Origin: Yeguia hominis
GTDB taxonomy: Bacteria > Bacillota > Clostridia > Oscillospirales > Acutalibacteraceae
Length of the DNA: 64,000 bases
Assembly: GCF_014384705.1 (NCBI RefSeq)
Contig: NZ_JACRSN010000002.1
Span: 62,001-126,000, forward strand
Direction of reading: 5' to 3'
Within the stretch, counting starts at the first letter, position 1. Each line of letters starts with the position of its first letter. The notes under the pieces were generated by a model. The model did not search any database. It was given only the letters and a program-made list of their open reading frames with translations, and was not told where the DNA came from. Below, piece by piece: positions 24,006-32,822 of this stretch. Made by a program: the position numbers and the translations under genes.

Positions 24006-24860
24006 TTAAGCTTTTCCGTTTGCCATGCAAACACGGATCCAGCCTTTGACGACTTCTTTTACTTTTGGGTAAACCGCCTTCATGACGTCGAGCGTATAAG
24101 GGTTTTCGCCCACGCGGTTGAGTTCAGCACGCAGGTTGTTCATATAGGTGCAGTGAATGATCGTACCGACATTCACCTTGTTGATTCCCTCTTTGATGGC
24201 GCGCTGGATGTCCTCTTTTGGAATGCCGGTGCCGCCATGCAGTACAAGGGGCGTATCAATTGCTGCATTGATCTGCGCCAGGCGTTCGAAATTCAGCTCC
24301 GGTTTGCCCTGATAAAATCCGTGTGCCGATCCGATGCCGACTGCAAGGGAATCGACATGCGTTGCTTCGACAAGCGCTTTGGCGTCTTCTACTGCTGCGA
24401 GGAAATCGCCGCCTTTAAAATCGCCTTCAATGCCTTTTCCTTTGATTTTTCCAATTTCCGCTTCGACATGGACATGGTTTTCCTTTGCGTAGTCCATAAC
24501 CTCGCGCACCATTGCGATGTTGGTTTCGAGGTCGTACTTTGAAGCATCGATCATGACGGAAGGATATCCTTCGTCGATGCAGTCCTTGCACATTTCGGTT
24601 TTGAAGGAATGGTCCAAATGCAGAATGACAGGCGCTTTTGCCTGCTTCATTGCGGCAAGACCAAATCCGGCACAGATCGCCGGGCTGAGCTCTGCAACGA
24701 CCAGCGGATTGGAAGCAATCATAATCGGAGCCTCTTCTTCTTCGGCTGCTTCTACGATGGCCTTAAAATCCCAGATGTCCGAGAAATTAAAAGCCGGAAT
24801 GGCATATCCTTTGGCGTCTGCATCGCGCAGAAGCTTTCTGAGCGTATCGCCGTTGTTCAT
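24006..24860 (-). CDS. Class II aldolase, fructose/tagatose-bisphosphate type (copy 1)
   Basis: 284 residues. Zinc-site motifs are ILHLDHSFK, EAEIGKIKG, GSAHGFYQ and LVLHGGTGIP. Relative to copy 2 it has a longer C-terminus (KEVVKGWIRVCMANGKA). GGAG lies before ATG 24860. It lies 18 bases after the first GH32 gene and 17 bases before copy 2. Two aldolases in one operon suggest two phosphorylated ketose substrates, or a preference for fructose 1-phosphate in one of them. Confidence 0.9.
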   Translation of the reverse strand: MNNGDTLRKLLRDADAKGYAIPAFNFSDIWDFKAIVEAAEEEEAPIMIASNPLVVAELSPAICAGFGLAAMKQAKAPVILHLDHSFKTEMCKDCIDEGYPSVMIDASKYDLETNIAMVREVMDYAKENHVHVEAEIGKIKGKGIEGDFKGGDFLAAVEDAKALVEATHVDSLAVGIGSAHGFYQGKPELNFERLAQINAAIDTPLVLHGGTGIPKEDIQRAIKEGINKVNVGTIIHCTYMNNLRAELNRVGENPYTLDVMKAVYPKVKEVVKGWIRVCMANGKA

Positions 24861-24878
24861 GGTTTGTAATCTCCTTTT

Positions 24879-26384
24879 TTATGCGTCTTGCATGCCCCAG
24901 GTGCGCAGGGATTCCACATGCGCGCTGCCGCCTTCCGCAAAAATGCAGAGGCCGCGGCTTTCTTCGGGGGTATAGATACAGCTACTCATCACGGTGCGGT
25001 TTCCATCTGTAAAAATTTCGACACTGGTGCTGTCGAGGAACATCCGGACTGTCAGCTTATCTTTGGCTGCGGATTCCAGGACACATTTCCGGACGACGGC
25101 AGCTTTGTTTCCGCTTCTTGTGCGGTCAAAGATCAGCTCACCGTGCTTCATGTCAAATTTGACGAGCGTTTCATGCGCTTTGCTGCTGCGCAGCGCAAAC
25201 CCGATGACCTCTGCGTCGGTCTGCGTCAGATCAAATTCTGCGAAAACTTCGCCGTGTATGCCATCTCCCATGGGGAAGGATTCGCGCGCAGTTACATCGA
25301 AATTGTACCGAATCCATGGCGATTCCCGCAGCGTAAGCAGCGCAGGAAGCGGATCAAACTTCAGCTTCCCGTCATGACAGACGGAAATGGTGCGCGGAAT
25401 GGAAATACTGCCGGTAAAGCCGCGCTCCTGGGTATCATATTCATAACCGAGCATGTCGGGCCTTGCGTAATCGTTGCCGCAGTACCACGGGTGAGCCGGC
25501 CAGCATTCCATCCAGCCGAGAATGATGGTACGGCCGGAGTCGTCACGCAAAATCTGCGGTGCATAATAGTCGAACCCCCAGTCGATTTCGCCGACGGTCT
25601 GCGGTTTGAATTTGTAGGTTTTGTAGTCGAAATCGCCCACGAGATACATGGCCTTGCGGTTTTCAAGCTTGAGCGGTGCGAAAATCAAAACCCATTTGCC
25701 GTCAACTTCAAAGAAATTCGGGCATTCCGGCATGGGACCGTATTCTCCAACGCTTTCCCAAATGACGCCGAGATATTCCCATTCTGTGAGCGTCGTAGAC
25801 CGGTAAAGCAGAACTTTGCCAAATTTTCCATCTGTAGCGCCGAGAGTCATGTAGAAATATTTTCCACGTCGCCAGACTTTCGGATCACGGCAATCCTTTT
25901 GGACAAGACCATCCGGAACGTTCCGCAGAACTGGGTTGTGTTCATATTTTTCAAAATGGATTCCATCCTTGGATATGGCAAGTGCCTGGGTCTCGCCAAA
26001 CGCGTCTGAATGGGCGGTATACAGGACTTTTAGCGTCCCATCGTCGTCAATACCGCTGCCGGTAAAAATTCCGCCTATAGTTTCGCAAAGCTCGTAAGAC
26101 TCACTGGGTGCCAGCGCCTCCGGCAGACGTTCCCAATGTACCATATCCCGGCTTCTGGCGTGCGCCCAGTACAATTCTTCCGGACGGCCGCTGAAGGGGT
26201 AATGTTCACAAAACAGGTGATACCAGCCGTCAATCTGCACCATTCCAGCCGGATCGTTGATCCATCCGGCGTAGGGCGCAAAGTGGAATCGCTGGCGAAA
26301 AGGGTCTTTGGCAATGGTGTCTTTTACGGAATCGATATAGGCGTTGGCTTTGGCGAGTTCTTCCTGAAAATTCTTTTTTTCCAT
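24879..26384 (-). CDS. GH32 beta-fructosidase (sucrose-6-phosphate hydrolase/fructanase type), copy B
   Basis: A glycoside hydrolase of family 32, 501 residues, without signal peptide, so intracellular. The five-bladed propeller carries the nucleophile Asp44 (WINDPAG), the transition-state Asp in CRDPKVW, and the acid/base Glu in PECPNFF. The C-terminal beta-sandwich ends HVESLRTWG. It releases fructose from sucrose, kestose or other short fructosides brought in by the operon's ABC system. It lies directly downstream of paralog A, with which it shares a far more similar C-terminal half than N-terminal half. Confidence 0.93.
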   Translation of the reverse strand: MEKKNFQEELAKANAYIDSVKDTIAKDPFRQRFHFAPYAGWINDPAGMVQIDGWYHLFCEHYPFSGRPEELYWAHARSRDMVHWERLPEALAPSESYELCETIGGIFTGSGIDDDGTLKVLYTAHSDAFGETQALAISKDGIHFEKYEHNPVLRNVPDGLVQKDCRDPKVWRRGKYFYMTLGATDGKFGKVLLYRSTTLTEWEYLGVIWESVGEYGPMPECPNFFEVDGKWVLIFAPLKLENRKAMYLVGDFDYKTYKFKPQTVGEIDWGFDYYAPQILRDDSGRTIILGWMECWPAHPWYCGNDYARPDMLGYEYDTQERGFTGSISIPRTISVCHDGKLKFDPLPALLTLRESPWIRYNFDVTARESFPMGDGIHGEVFAEFDLTQTDAEVIGFALRSSKAHETLVKFDMKHGELIFDRTRSGNKAAVVRKCVLESAAKDKLTVRMFLDSTSVEIFTDGNRTVMSSCIYTPEESRGLCIFAEGGSAHVESLRTWGMQDA

Positions 26385-26405
26385 TAAAATCCCCCTCTAT
26401 GAAAA

Positions 26406-26426
26406 GGGGGATGAACGTCATCCCCC
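26406..26426 (-). other. Hairpin between the two GH32 genes
   Basis: GGGGGATGA (26406-26414) and TCATCCCCC (26418-26426) form a 9-bp stem with a 3-base loop in the 56-base intercistronic space. On the minus strand it is followed by TTTT, so it could attenuate or process the message between the two GH32 genes. Confidence 0.65.
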
Positions 26427-26440
26427 ATGAGATCGTCATT

Positions 26441-27955
26441 TTAGTCGTGAACCTTCTTCATTCCCCAGGTGCGCAGTGCTTCGACATGCGCTTTGCCGCC
26501 TTTGGCGTACACGAAAAGATCTTTGCTGTCAATCGGAGAATAGATGCAGTTGCTCATCACGGTACGGTTTCCGTCTGTGAAGATTTCGACGCTGGTACTG
26601 TCGAGGAACATCCGGACTGTCAGCTTATCGTTTGCCGCGGATTCGAGGACGCATTTGCGCACAACAGCCGATTTGTTTCCGCTTCTTGTGCGGTCGAAGA
26701 TCAGTTCGCCGTGCTTTAGGTCGAATTCGACAAGCGTTTCGTGTTCGTTGCTGCTGCGCAGCGCAAACCCGATGACTTCTGCGTTGGTCTGGGTCAAATC
26801 AAAATCGACAAAGATTTCGCCGTGGACGTTGTCGCCCATCGGGAATGCTTCCCGCTCCGTGACGTCGAAGTTGTAGCGGATCCAGGGGTCCTTCCGCAGC
26901 TGCAGCAGCTCCGGAACCGGATCAAATTTGAGCTTGCCGTCGTGGCAGACAGAGACTGTCCGGGGCGTGGAGATGCTGCCGCAGAAGCCGATTTCAGCGC
27001 AGTCATAAAGGTAGCCGTGCGGATACTGTCCGCAGGCTTTGTTTCCGAGATACCAGGGATGGAACGACCAGGATTCCATCCAGGCAAGCATCAGCGTGCG
27101 GCCGGAATCGTCTGTAAAGACCTGCGGTGCATAATAATCAAGCCCCCAGTCCACTTCACCAACGGTCTGCGGTTTGAATTTGCAGGTTTTGTAGTCGAAA
27201 TCGCCCACAAGATACATAGCTTTGCGGTTTTCAAGCTCCAGCGGTGCGAAAATCAAAACCCATTTGCCGTCAACCTCAAAGAAGTTCGGGCATTCCGGCA
27301 TGGTGCCGTATTCTCCGACACTCTCCCAGATAAAGTTGACAAACTCCCAGTTCTTCAGATCCGGAGAACGGTAAAGCCCAACTTTTCCGAATTTTCCGGC
27401 GGTGGTGCCGCAGGAAAGGTACCAGTCTTTTCCGTGACGCCACACTTTGGTATCGCGGAAGTCGGCCTGCCGCATGCCCGGCGGATATTGTGAGAGAATC
27501 GGGTTCTGCGGGTCTTTTTCAAAATGAATGCCATCCTTTGTGGTGGCAAGGCATTGTACCTGGCCATATTGTTCGGTGCAGCCGGTGTAAATGACCTTGT
27601 ATTCGCCGTTGTCATCCACAGCGCAGCAGGTGTAAACGCCGCCGATTTTATCCGGATAATCATAGGGCTCGCTGGGCGCAAAGGCTTCCGGAAGCTGTTC
27701 CCAATGAATGAGGTCGCGGCTGCGTGCATGGGAGAGGTACATCATGCCCCATGCGCCGCTGAACGGATAGTGCTGGCAGAACATATGGTACCAGCCATCG
27801 ATCTGCACAAGGCCGCAGGGGTCATTGATCCATCCGGCGATTGGAGAATAATGATAATCCTGACGCCAGGGGTGTTTGTAAATTTCATCCTTTACGCGCT
27901 CCATATAGGCGTCGGCTTCTTTTAATGCCTCCACATGGTCTCTTTTGTTGTTCAT
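26441..27955 (-). CDS. GH32 beta-fructosidase, copy A
   Basis: 504 residues, no signal peptide. It has the nucleophile Asp45 in WINDPCG and the acid/base Glu in PECPNFF. The family RDP motif reads FRDTKVW: the catalytic Asp is kept but the following Pro is Thr. The substrate-facing N-terminal propeller differs considerably from copy B (for example MMYLSHARSRD versus ELYWAHARSRD), whereas the C-terminal sandwich is nearly the same, which suggests related but distinct substrates. It is downstream of the solute-binding protein gene. GGAGGG lies before ATG 27955. Confidence 0.92.
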   Translation of the reverse strand: MNNKRDHVEALKEADAYMERVKDEIYKHPWRQDYHYSPIAGWINDPCGLVQIDGWYHMFCQHYPFSGAWGMMYLSHARSRDLIHWEQLPEAFAPSEPYDYPDKIGGVYTCCAVDDNGEYKVIYTGCTEQYGQVQCLATTKDGIHFEKDPQNPILSQYPPGMRQADFRDTKVWRHGKDWYLSCGTTAGKFGKVGLYRSPDLKNWEFVNFIWESVGEYGTMPECPNFFEVDGKWVLIFAPLELENRKAMYLVGDFDYKTCKFKPQTVGEVDWGLDYYAPQVFTDDSGRTLMLAWMESWSFHPWYLGNKACGQYPHGYLYDCAEIGFCGSISTPRTVSVCHDGKLKFDPVPELLQLRKDPWIRYNFDVTEREAFPMGDNVHGEIFVDFDLTQTNAEVIGFALRSSNEHETLVEFDLKHGELIFDRTRSGNKSAVVRKCVLESAANDKLTVRMFLDSTSVEIFTDGNRTVMSNCIYSPIDSKDLFVYAKGGKAHVEALRTWGMKKVHD

Positions 27956-28032
27956 TGCAATCCCTCCGTTGTGTTTGATGGGACATAGGAGACGCCCGGA
28001 AAGGGCATCTCCTGAATCCGTTGCCTGGTTTT

Positions 28033-29451
28033 CTAATCGTTTCCTTTTGCGAGCAATTCCTCAGCAGCATCGTCAAACCAATCGGCCGCATTCTGTGCAA
28101 CAGAATCGTCCACGCGCTGGCAGAACTCTTCCGGCGTGATTTCATGCAGTGCAAGCGCGACGGCGTTCGGTCCGTTATTGGTATTGGTGGTCGGATCAAA
28201 TTCGAGGTCATACAGACGAATGACGCCTTCCGTATGGGCCATGTCGTCCGCGATTTTGTCAATCAGGTACTGCGAATGCTCGGTCGTGCCGACAGGGTTC
28301 TCATATCCGGTGCAGCAGGAAAATTCGTACTGGGACTGGTATTCACCAAAATGTTCTGCATAATAGAGCACGAGCTGTTCGGTTTCAGAATCCCACTTCT
28401 TATCGGAGAAGCACATCGGCGTACCGCCAGCGACGTTGATCTGATTGGCGGAGGTTTTACCGTCGCGCATTTCGGGCATCGTGAAGTAGTCGATGCAGCC
28501 TTTCATGTCGTCGGAGAGGTTATCGTCGAGCATCGCGGCCATTTCCCAGGAACCGATGTAGTAAACTGCGGTTTGGCCGGTGGTAAAGAGTTCCTGCGCT
28601 TCTGCAAGGTCAGCGGAGCCAAAGTTCGGATGGAAATAGTTGCCGAGTTCGTACAGGAATTTAGCTGCGCGCAGGCCCGGTTCTTCGGAATACTTCCGAA
28701 TGCCTCTTGCGCAGTCGAGCAGATACTGGTTGCCTTCGAGGCGGAAGGTCGTCCATTCGAGCACACGGAGCATGGTCCAGCTCTCTGCACCGGAGATGGA
28801 CATTGGGGTGTAGCCGGCTTTCTGCAGCTTCTCCAGAACCTGCGGGAGGTCTTCGAGGTACTCAGGCGGCTCTACGCCGGCATCCTCAAAGTACTTGGTG
28901 TTGTACCAGAACATTTCGATGGTATTCTGCGACGGCAGACCCATCAGGACGCCGTTGGAGAATTTGCACCAATCGAACGCGCCTGCATAGAAGTGATCGG
29001 CCAGATTGTTTTCCTCTGCAAACTGGGTCAAATCTTTCAGAACGCCTTCTTTGTAAAGCTGTGTGGTGTACGGATCCGGATCTTCATCGAACATATCCGG
29101 CGCATCATCTGCGGCGATCAGCGTTTTGATCTTTTGCAGATAGGTGGGGCGGTCTGCGATGTAGTTCTGTGTCCAGGAGACATTCGGGTTGACTTCTTCC
29201 TTGTATTTTTCCAGGACATAGGTGAACGCTTTGAAGGACGGGAGATCCTCCGAGCGGACGGTGTAGATATCCCAGTGCTTTTCCTGTCCGCCTTCCTGGA
29301 CAGAGCCGCTGCTTTCGGAGCTGTTTTCCGAAGTGCTGTCTGCGCTGCTGGAGCTGGGTTCGGACGAGGGAGTGCTGCTGCCTGCACACGCCGCCAGCGT
29401 GAAGATGAGTGCAACCGCGAGGAGCAGTGCCAGAGCCTTTTTTGCTTTCAT
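28033..29451 (-). CDS. Sugar ABC transporter substrate-binding lipoprotein
   Basis: Extracellular binding protein of CUT1 type, 472 residues. A lipoprotein signal (KKALALLLAVALIFTLAAC, lipobox LAAC) is followed by a Ser-rich linker (about residues 22-48) and an SBP family 1 fold. It should deliver the fructoside to the MalF/MalG permeases at the far end of the same operon. GGAGG lies before ATG 29451. The 261-base space to the upstream ribokinase shows no clear promoter. Confidence 0.93.
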   Translation of the reverse strand: MKAKKALALLLAVALIFTLAACAGSSTPSSEPSSSSADSTSENSSESSGSVQEGGQEKHWDIYTVRSEDLPSFKAFTYVLEKYKEEVNPNVSWTQNYIADRPTYLQKIKTLIAADDAPDMFDEDPDPYTTQLYKEGVLKDLTQFAEENNLADHFYAGAFDWCKFSNGVLMGLPSQNTIEMFWYNTKYFEDAGVEPPEYLEDLPQVLEKLQKAGYTPMSISGAESWTMLRVLEWTTFRLEGNQYLLDCARGIRKYSEEPGLRAAKFLYELGNYFHPNFGSADLAEAQELFTTGQTAVYYIGSWEMAAMLDDNLSDDMKGCIDYFTMPEMRDGKTSANQINVAGGTPMCFSDKKWDSETEQLVLYYAEHFGEYQSQYEFSCCTGYENPVGTTEHSQYLIDKIADDMAHTEGVIRLYDLEFDPTTNTNNGPNAVALALHEITPEEFCQRVDDSVAQNAADWFDDAAEELLAKGND

Positions 29452-29712
29452 GAACTAGTTTCCTCCTTGTGTAATTTTTATTTGTCAGCACAGTGCCGTC
29501 ATTCGCCGAGAAAGGAAACCGCGGGCATGGGAATCGCCAGACCGGCATGCAGAGTGAAAGTGTTATTTTCGAACCTGGGACAATCTGCTTTTAGGTGCGC
29601 TTGTTTTGCGTTTCCCAAATGCCGTGGATTTTCAGCGAGCCCCGGCTTTGGCTGCCGCAAATCAGGTTTCCTTTTTTGGAAGTGGTTGGACATCTGCGCC
29701 AGAACAGCTTGT

Positions 29713-30639
29713 TTAGAGAGACGCTTGGAACTGCAGAACTTCTTGAAAAGAGGGAATCGAACTTTGTGCGCCTTTCCGAGAAACGGAAATTGTTGCGGCG
29801 GCATTTGCAAAGCAGATGGCTTCTTCTGGACTGCGTCCATTTGCCAGCATGACGGCAAATGCACCGTTAAAGGTATCGCCGGCGGCGGTGGTGTCGAGAG
29901 CCGGCCCTTCCGGCGGCAGAAACTGCCGTTCTGTTTGCCTATTACAGAGGAACGCGCCCCGTTTTCTAAGCGTGACGAGGACGTTCTGTACGCCTTTTTG
30001 CAGGAGGCGGCTGCATCCTGTTCGGACATCGTCCAAACTGTCGGGGTTAAGATCAGAACCGGCAAGCTTGACGAGCTCAGTTTCGTTCGGCGTGATGTAA
30101 TCGAGCAGCGGGAAAATTTCCTCCGGAAATTTTTCCGGTACCGGCGCAGGATTCAGAATGGTGCAGTTTCCACAAGTCTTGGCGGCTTGTAAAGCGTAGA
30201 GGACGCTTTCGAGCGGGATTTCCATCTGAATCAGAAGAATTTTGCAATCATGAAAAAGTGCTGCATGTTGTTTTAAATAGGGAAGATCACAGCAGAAATT
30301 GGCACCGGATGTCACAACAATTTGGTTTTCACCGGCGTCGCTGACAAAGACCATCGCATTTCCGGTGGGACAATCTAAGCAGCGCCGCATACAGGAAGCG
30401 TCGATGCCGGAGCTGCACATGCTTTCGATGAGCGTTTCCCCGAAAGCATCCATGCCAACCGCGCTGAGAAATACGCCGTCTCCGCCGAGTTTTCCGACGG
30501 CATACGCCTGATTTCCGCCTTTTCCGCCGGGGATGTTTTCAAGGCTTTGGCTTAAAAGAGTTTCTCCGGGTTTGGGAAGCTGATGCACCCGGATCCTGAA
30601 ATCCATATTGGAGCTTCCGATGACGAGGATTTTTTTCAT
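29713..30639 (-). CDS. Ribokinase-like PfkB-family sugar kinase
   Basis: 308 residues. It has the N-terminal GSSNMDF, the substrate motif NIPGGKGGNQAYA, and the catalytic DTTAAGDTFNGAF, all characteristic of the ribokinase branch. Placed first in a fructoside operon, it may phosphorylate fructose or another released sugar rather than ribose; sequence alone cannot say. It has its own promoter about 115 bases upstream and is divergent from the two-component genes. GGAGG lies before ATG 30639. Confidence 0.88.
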   Translation of the reverse strand: MKKILVIGSSNMDFRIRVHQLPKPGETLLSQSLENIPGGKGGNQAYAVGKLGGDGVFLSAVGMDAFGETLIESMCSSGIDASCMRRCLDCPTGNAMVFVSDAGENQIVVTSGANFCCDLPYLKQHAALFHDCKILLIQMEIPLESVLYALQAAKTCGNCTILNPAPVPEKFPEEIFPLLDYITPNETELVKLAGSDLNPDSLDDVRTGCSRLLQKGVQNVLVTLRKRGAFLCNRQTERQFLPPEGPALDTTAAGDTFNGAFAVMLANGRSPEEAICFANAAATISVSRKGAQSSIPSFQEVLQFQASL

Positions 30640-30753
30640 GAGGTAAATTCCTCCCTCTTCTTATGGATTAAAACGGTAAGCGTAAAGCAATTTGGAACTT
30701 CTTTTTTGTGCGCATACACGGCAAGCCGTTCGGAAGTTTTATTTTTCGCAGAT

Positions 30754-30783
30754 AGTATAACATATATAAAATTACGCGGTAAA
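30754..30783 (-). promoter_or_regulatory. Probable promoter of the fructoside operon
   Basis: On the minus strand TTTACC (30783-30778), an 18-base spacer and TATACT (30759-30754) with an extended TGT before the -10. The -35 is weak, which fits a promoter that needs an activator. The intervening DNA to 30993 is AT-rich and suitable for regulator binding. Confidence 0.6.
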
Positions 30784-30970
30784 TTACAATATTTTTTGTT
30801 TTTGGTTGGGATTTTTAGATGTTTTTTCGAGAAATCGGAATGTATAAAGATTTCACACAATATCTATAAATATTTGAATTTCACAAGAAATTTTATTTTG
30901 ATAAGGTTGAAATACACAAGAACGCTTTTGCAAATTAGATAACTTTATGTATAAAAAATAAAATTTCAGC

Positions 30971-30999
30971 TTGGTGTGTATTCCAGCGCATGGTATAAT
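30971..30999 (+). promoter_or_regulatory. Promoter of the two-component genes
   Basis: TTGGTG (30971-30976), 17 bases, TATAAT (30994-30999) with an extended TGG. It lies 30 bases before the kinase TTG start. Confidence 0.75.
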
Positions 31000-31028
31000 C
31001 AAGAAAGTGAAAAAGGGGGAACGAAATT

Positions 31029-32822
31029 TTGAAAACGCTGCGGAAAATGCTTCAGAAAAATCGGATCATGCACACCATATCCGGGAAATTCATGGTGCTT
31101 TCCGCGCTGCTGGCATTTGTTCCGCTGTTTGTAACGGTGTTTTTTTACTGGAACAGCTACCGCAGCGCAACGCAGAAGAATATTCAGGATATTACAGAAA
31201 ATATCATGATTATGACCAGCAGCCACATTAACTACATTACGCAGGATATCGAAGATACCTCCAATTTGATATTGACTTCCCAGGATGTACAGGACGCGCT
31301 CTCAAATCCAATTTATGATAAGAATGGGAACCCTTATACCATGGCAAAATACAATGAGGTCAATAATCTATTGGTTAACCTAATCAACAATAAAACCTAC
31401 TGCAGCGCCGTTTATGTCGGGAACAGCGAAGTGTCGATTTCCCGGGAAAAGAAGCGGGCTTCTATGAAGATCGATTCCGTTTATCAGGAAACGCCAAAGC
31501 CGGAATGGTTTCAGACGACAGAAGCCATGTATGGCAAAGGGTGCTGGTTTAACGCTGCGAACTGGGATTGCTTTGGGGAAACCGGATTGATTTTTGCCAG
31601 AACCGCACGCCATCTGTACCGGGTATATCCAATCGGTCTCATTGTGATTGCACTTGATAAATCGGTTCTGGATGGAATGGTGCTTGATATGCAGTCCTCT
31701 CTGCCGATGGGCATTATTTTACATAAGGACGGGGAGGTCCTGTATTCCTTCGACAATTTTTCAGATGAAAGTGCGATGCTCAATGTGGATCAAATTTTCG
31801 AATCTTCTGAAAACCGGTTTTATACGGATGAAAAGAATCGGCACTACTACATTGCAAATGCCGTTTGCTCAAATGCCGGCTGGAACCTGACTGTCATTAC
31901 CGATTGCGAACGCTATGATGTCAGTCAGAAAAATATGTTTTTGACCTGCCTTTCCCTGATGTGCGCCACGCTTTTGTTTATGCTGTTCTGCTCGATGCTG
32001 ATTACAAATTCCATCACCAACCAGGTGACCAAGCTGCGCAACTATGTGGATCAGCTGAAAATGCACCAAAAAGTGGAGACCATCACCTTTAATGAAAATG
32101 ACGAGATTGGCATGATCGGTAATGAATTTATGAATGTTGTCGCCGAAAACAATAAGCTGATGAAAAAGCTTTACGCCGCAAAATTCCGGGAAAAAGAAGC
32201 AGAGCTGATTTCTCTGCAGGCGCAGATTAATCCGCATTTCCTTTACAATACGCTGGATACGATTTTCTGGATGGCGACGGACGCACAGCAGGAACAGATT
32301 GCGGATATTGCGGTTTCTCTGTCGCAGCTTTTTCGGCTGAGCCTGAATAAGGGGGAGCAGATTACGACAGTCCGTTCGGAAATTGAGCTGATTAAGCGGT
32401 ATCTGGCAATTCAAAATATCCGGTATGACAACCGGTTTACGGTCGTGTACCATATTGCGGAGCCGCTTTACATTTGCCGGATTATCAAGTTTATGATTCA
32501 GCCGATTGTGGAAAACGCGATTTATCATGGGCTTGAAAAAAAGGACGGAAAAGGCTTAATTGAAATTTCTATTTTTGAAAAGCGTGATTTTCTCTATATT
32601 GTGGTTCGGGACGACGGTGTGGGGTTCGACAGTGAAAAATCGGATATTCTCAATTCCGGATACGCAATCCGGAATATTCAAAAACGAATCCGCCTTTATT
32701 ACGGTGAGGACTGCGGTTTGTCGATTGCCTCCAAAGCAGGTTGTGGATGTACGGTAACCATTCAAATTCGTCCGGATATTGTGACGGACAGTTGCGACAA
32801 CGCAGATGAAAAAGGGGAATGA
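31029..32822 (+). CDS. Sensor histidine kinase, YesM/LytS type
   Basis: 597 residues. TM1 is at about 21-43 (MVLSALLAFVPLFVTVFFYW), followed by an extracellular sensor region of about 250 residues, TM2 at about 299-321, a HAMP-like linker, and the His_kinase core with phospho-acceptor His403 in INPHFLYNTLD. The ATPase domain has QPIVENAIYHG and DDGVGF. The start is TTG 31029, eight bases after AAGGGGGA. Family knowledge: YesM-type kinases sense extracellular oligosaccharides, often via or beside a binding protein. It is divergent from the fructoside operon and overlaps the regulator gene by four bases. Confidence 0.93.
   Translation: MKTLRKMLQKNRIMHTISGKFMVLSALLAFVPLFVTVFFYWNSYRSATQKNIQDITENIMIMTSSHINYITQDIEDTSNLILTSQDVQDALSNPIYDKNGNPYTMAKYNEVNNLLVNLINNKTYCSAVYVGNSEVSISREKKRASMKIDSVYQETPKPEWFQTTEAMYGKGCWFNAANWDCFGETGLIFARTARHLYRVYPIGLIVIALDKSVLDGMVLDMQSSLPMGIILHKDGEVLYSFDNFSDESAMLNVDQIFESSENRFYTDEKNRHYYIANAVCSNAGWNLTVITDCERYDVSQKNMFLTCLSLMCATLLFMLFCSMLITNSITNQVTKLRNYVDQLKMHQKVETITFNENDEIGMIGNEFMNVVAENNKLMKKLYAAKFREKEAELISLQAQINPHFLYNTLDTIFWMATDAQQEQIADIAVSLSQLFRLSLNKGEQITTVRSEIELIKRYLAIQNIRYDNRFTVVYHIAEPLYICRIIKFMIQPIVENAIYHGLEKKDGKGLIEISIFEKRDFLYIVVRDDGVGFDSEKSDILNSGYAIRNIQKRIRLYYGEDCGLSIASKAGCGCTVTIQIRPDIVTDSCDNADEKGE

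Noticed and set aside
29452..29712. A separate promoter for the fructoside binding protein in the 261-base space
   Set aside because: No pair of hexamers with proper spacing was found; transcription from the ribokinase promoter is the simpler reading.
28021..30192. A plus-strand open frame opposite the binding protein and ribokinase
   Set aside because: Composition (Cys/Arg/Phe-rich) and lack of start signals mark it as antisense to two clear genes.
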